Translations under genes and position numbers: made by a program
Assembly: GCA_028877005.1 (NCBI GenBank)
Contig: JAGWPI010000069.1
Span: 1-7,996, forward strand
Length of the DNA stretch: 7,996 nt
Direction: 5' to 3'
Source: Bacteroidota bacterium
GTDB lineage: Bacteria; Bacteroidota; Bacteroidia; Chitinophagales; Chitinophagaceae
The notes under the pieces: model-generated
Seen by the model: the letters and a program-made list of their open reading frames with translations, nothing else
Told to the model about the DNA's origin: nothing
Databases searched by the model: none
Shown: positions 7,169 to 7,996 of the stretch, piece after piece
Layout of the letters: each line of letters opens with the position of its first letter
Position numbering within the stretch: position 1 is the first letter of the stretch

Positions 7169-7996
7169 ATGACAGACGCTGAAATTTACGATGTGTTAAT
7201 TATTGGGGGAGGTCCTATTGGCTTGGCATGTGGCATTGAAGCTAAATTACATGGATTAAAATATCTAATTATAGAAAAGGGTTGTTTGGTTAACTCATTG
7301 TACCATTACCCTATGAACATGACTTTTTTTTCAACATCTGATAAGTTGGAAATAGGTGGTGTACCATTTGTTAGTATTGCATCAAAGCCAACCCGTAATG
7401 AAGCTTTAGAATATTATAGAAGAGTGGCCATTAAAGAGCAATTGAATATCCATTTGTTTGAAAAAGTACTATCAATAAAGCCAATTGCAGCTAACACCAC
7501 AATGTTTGAAGTAAATACCAACAAGCAGCAAAATTTTACCCGCCATATTGTTGTGGCTACCGGATTTTATGATATTCCTTTTTTATTAAAAGTACCAGGT
7601 GAGGATTTACCTAAGGTAACACATTACTATAAAGATCCACACTTTTATGCTTTTCAACGAGTGGTAGTAGTTGGGGGCAATAATTCAGCAGTAGATGCTG
7701 CTTTAGAAACATGGCGAAAAGGGGCTTCCGTTACTATGGTTATTCGCGAAAGCCAAATTGGCGAACGTGTAAAATATTGGGTGAGGCCGGATATTATTAA
7801 TAGGATTGAAGAAGGATCAATTAAAGCATACTTTAATGCTACCATTGCCGCTATTGAACCCCACCAGGTGCATATTCATACACCGGAAGGACAAATAACT
7901 ATTCCTAATGATTGGGTAATTGCTGCCACAGGCTATCAGCCCGATTTTTCTTTTTTAACAATGTTGGGCATACAATTATCTGATGATGGTGTTCAG
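7169..7996 (+). CDS. ypdA: YpdA-family bacillithiol disulfide reductase-like flavoprotein (3' end beyond window)
   Basis: The first 276 codons are present and remain open to the window edge. Family members run to about 325 residues, so roughly 50 are missing. YpdA (Bdr) is an FAD- and NADPH-dependent cytoplasmic enzyme that reduces bacillithiol disulfide. Visible motifs are the FAD-binding DVLIIGGGPIGLA (8-20), the family signature YHYPMNMTFFSTSDKLEIG (45-63), KPTRNEALEYYR (73-84), VVATG (128-132), the second nucleotide-binding GGNNSAVDAAL (169-179) and ATGYQPDF (253-260). The cysteine reported as redox-active in firmicute YpdA (GGGPCG) is Ile17 here. The only visible cysteines are C21 and C39. 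The start is the ATG 35 bases after prfC, with no separate promoter seen. Thioredoxin-reductase-like proteins are the nearest alternative, but no CxxC pair is present. Family assignment is strong; the exact substrate is less certain. Confidence 0.9.
   Translation, partial: MTDAEIYDVLIIGGGPIGLACGIEAKLHGLKYLIIEKGCLVNSLYHYPMNMTFFSTSDKLEIGGVPFVSIASKPTRNEALEYYRRVAIKEQLNIHLFEKVLSIKPIAANTTMFEVNTNKQQNFTRHIVVATGFYDIPFLLKVPGEDLPKVTHYYKDPHFYAFQRVVVVGGNNSAVDAALETWRKGASVTMVIRESQIGERVKYWVRPDIINRIEEGSIKAYFNATIAAIEPHQVHIHTPEGQITIPNDWVIAATGYQPDFSFLTMLGIQLSDDGVQ

Noticed and set aside
7654..7845. Minus-strand open frame opposite the YpdA-family gene
   Set aside because: The opposite strand carries intact YpdA motifs through this stretch, so the minus frame is an antisense artefact.

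Overview
The window is AT-rich DNA from a member of the Bacteroidota. The family Chitinophagaceae or a close relative is my best guess, but that is inference. The evidence for the phylum is: no Shine-Dalgarno sequence ahead of any gene; a TAnnTTTG-type -7 promoter element ahead of prfC; a TonB-dependent receptor with an N-terminal carboxypeptidase-regulatory-like domain; lipoproteins of Bacteroidota type; and a bacillithiol-type oxidoreductase. There are five genes in two divergent groups. I see no RNA gene, insertion sequence, CRISPR array or prophage.

Left group (minus strand, reading from about 5280 down to 131): a TonB-dependent outer-membrane receptor (2484-5282), then a beta-helix lipoprotein (1043-2440), then a beta-propeller-like lipoprotein (131-1030). 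The gaps are 43 and 12 bases with no terminator visible, so the three probably form one operon. It looks like an envelope module for capturing and importing a nutrient. The receptor would be the TonB-driven pore, and the two lipoproteins would be surface or periplasmic partners that bind or process the ligand. There is no SusD homologue and no recognisable hydrolase, so the substrate is unknown. Positions 1-130 hold no assignable gene and are unusually rich in G on the plus strand.

Central divergent spacer (5283-5546): this holds a perfect 14-bp inverted repeat with a 3-base centre (5395-5425), a good -7 element for the right group (5495-5502), and a weaker -7-like motif for the left group (5300-5307). 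The weaker motif is itself one arm of an 8-bp inverted repeat next to the receptor start codon.

Right group (plus strand): prfC, encoding peptide chain release factor 3 (5547-7133), followed 35 bases later by a YpdA-family flavoprotein reductase (7169 to the window edge, incomplete). The first is a translation-termination GTPase. The second belongs to the family that reduces bacillithiol disulfide. They are probably co-transcribed, but no direct functional link is evident.

Most of the window is ordinary Bacteroidota gene content. The points most worth checking are the uncharacterised three-gene envelope operon, the perfect palindrome between the two groups, and the replacement by isoleucine of the cysteine reported as redox-active in firmicute YpdA.
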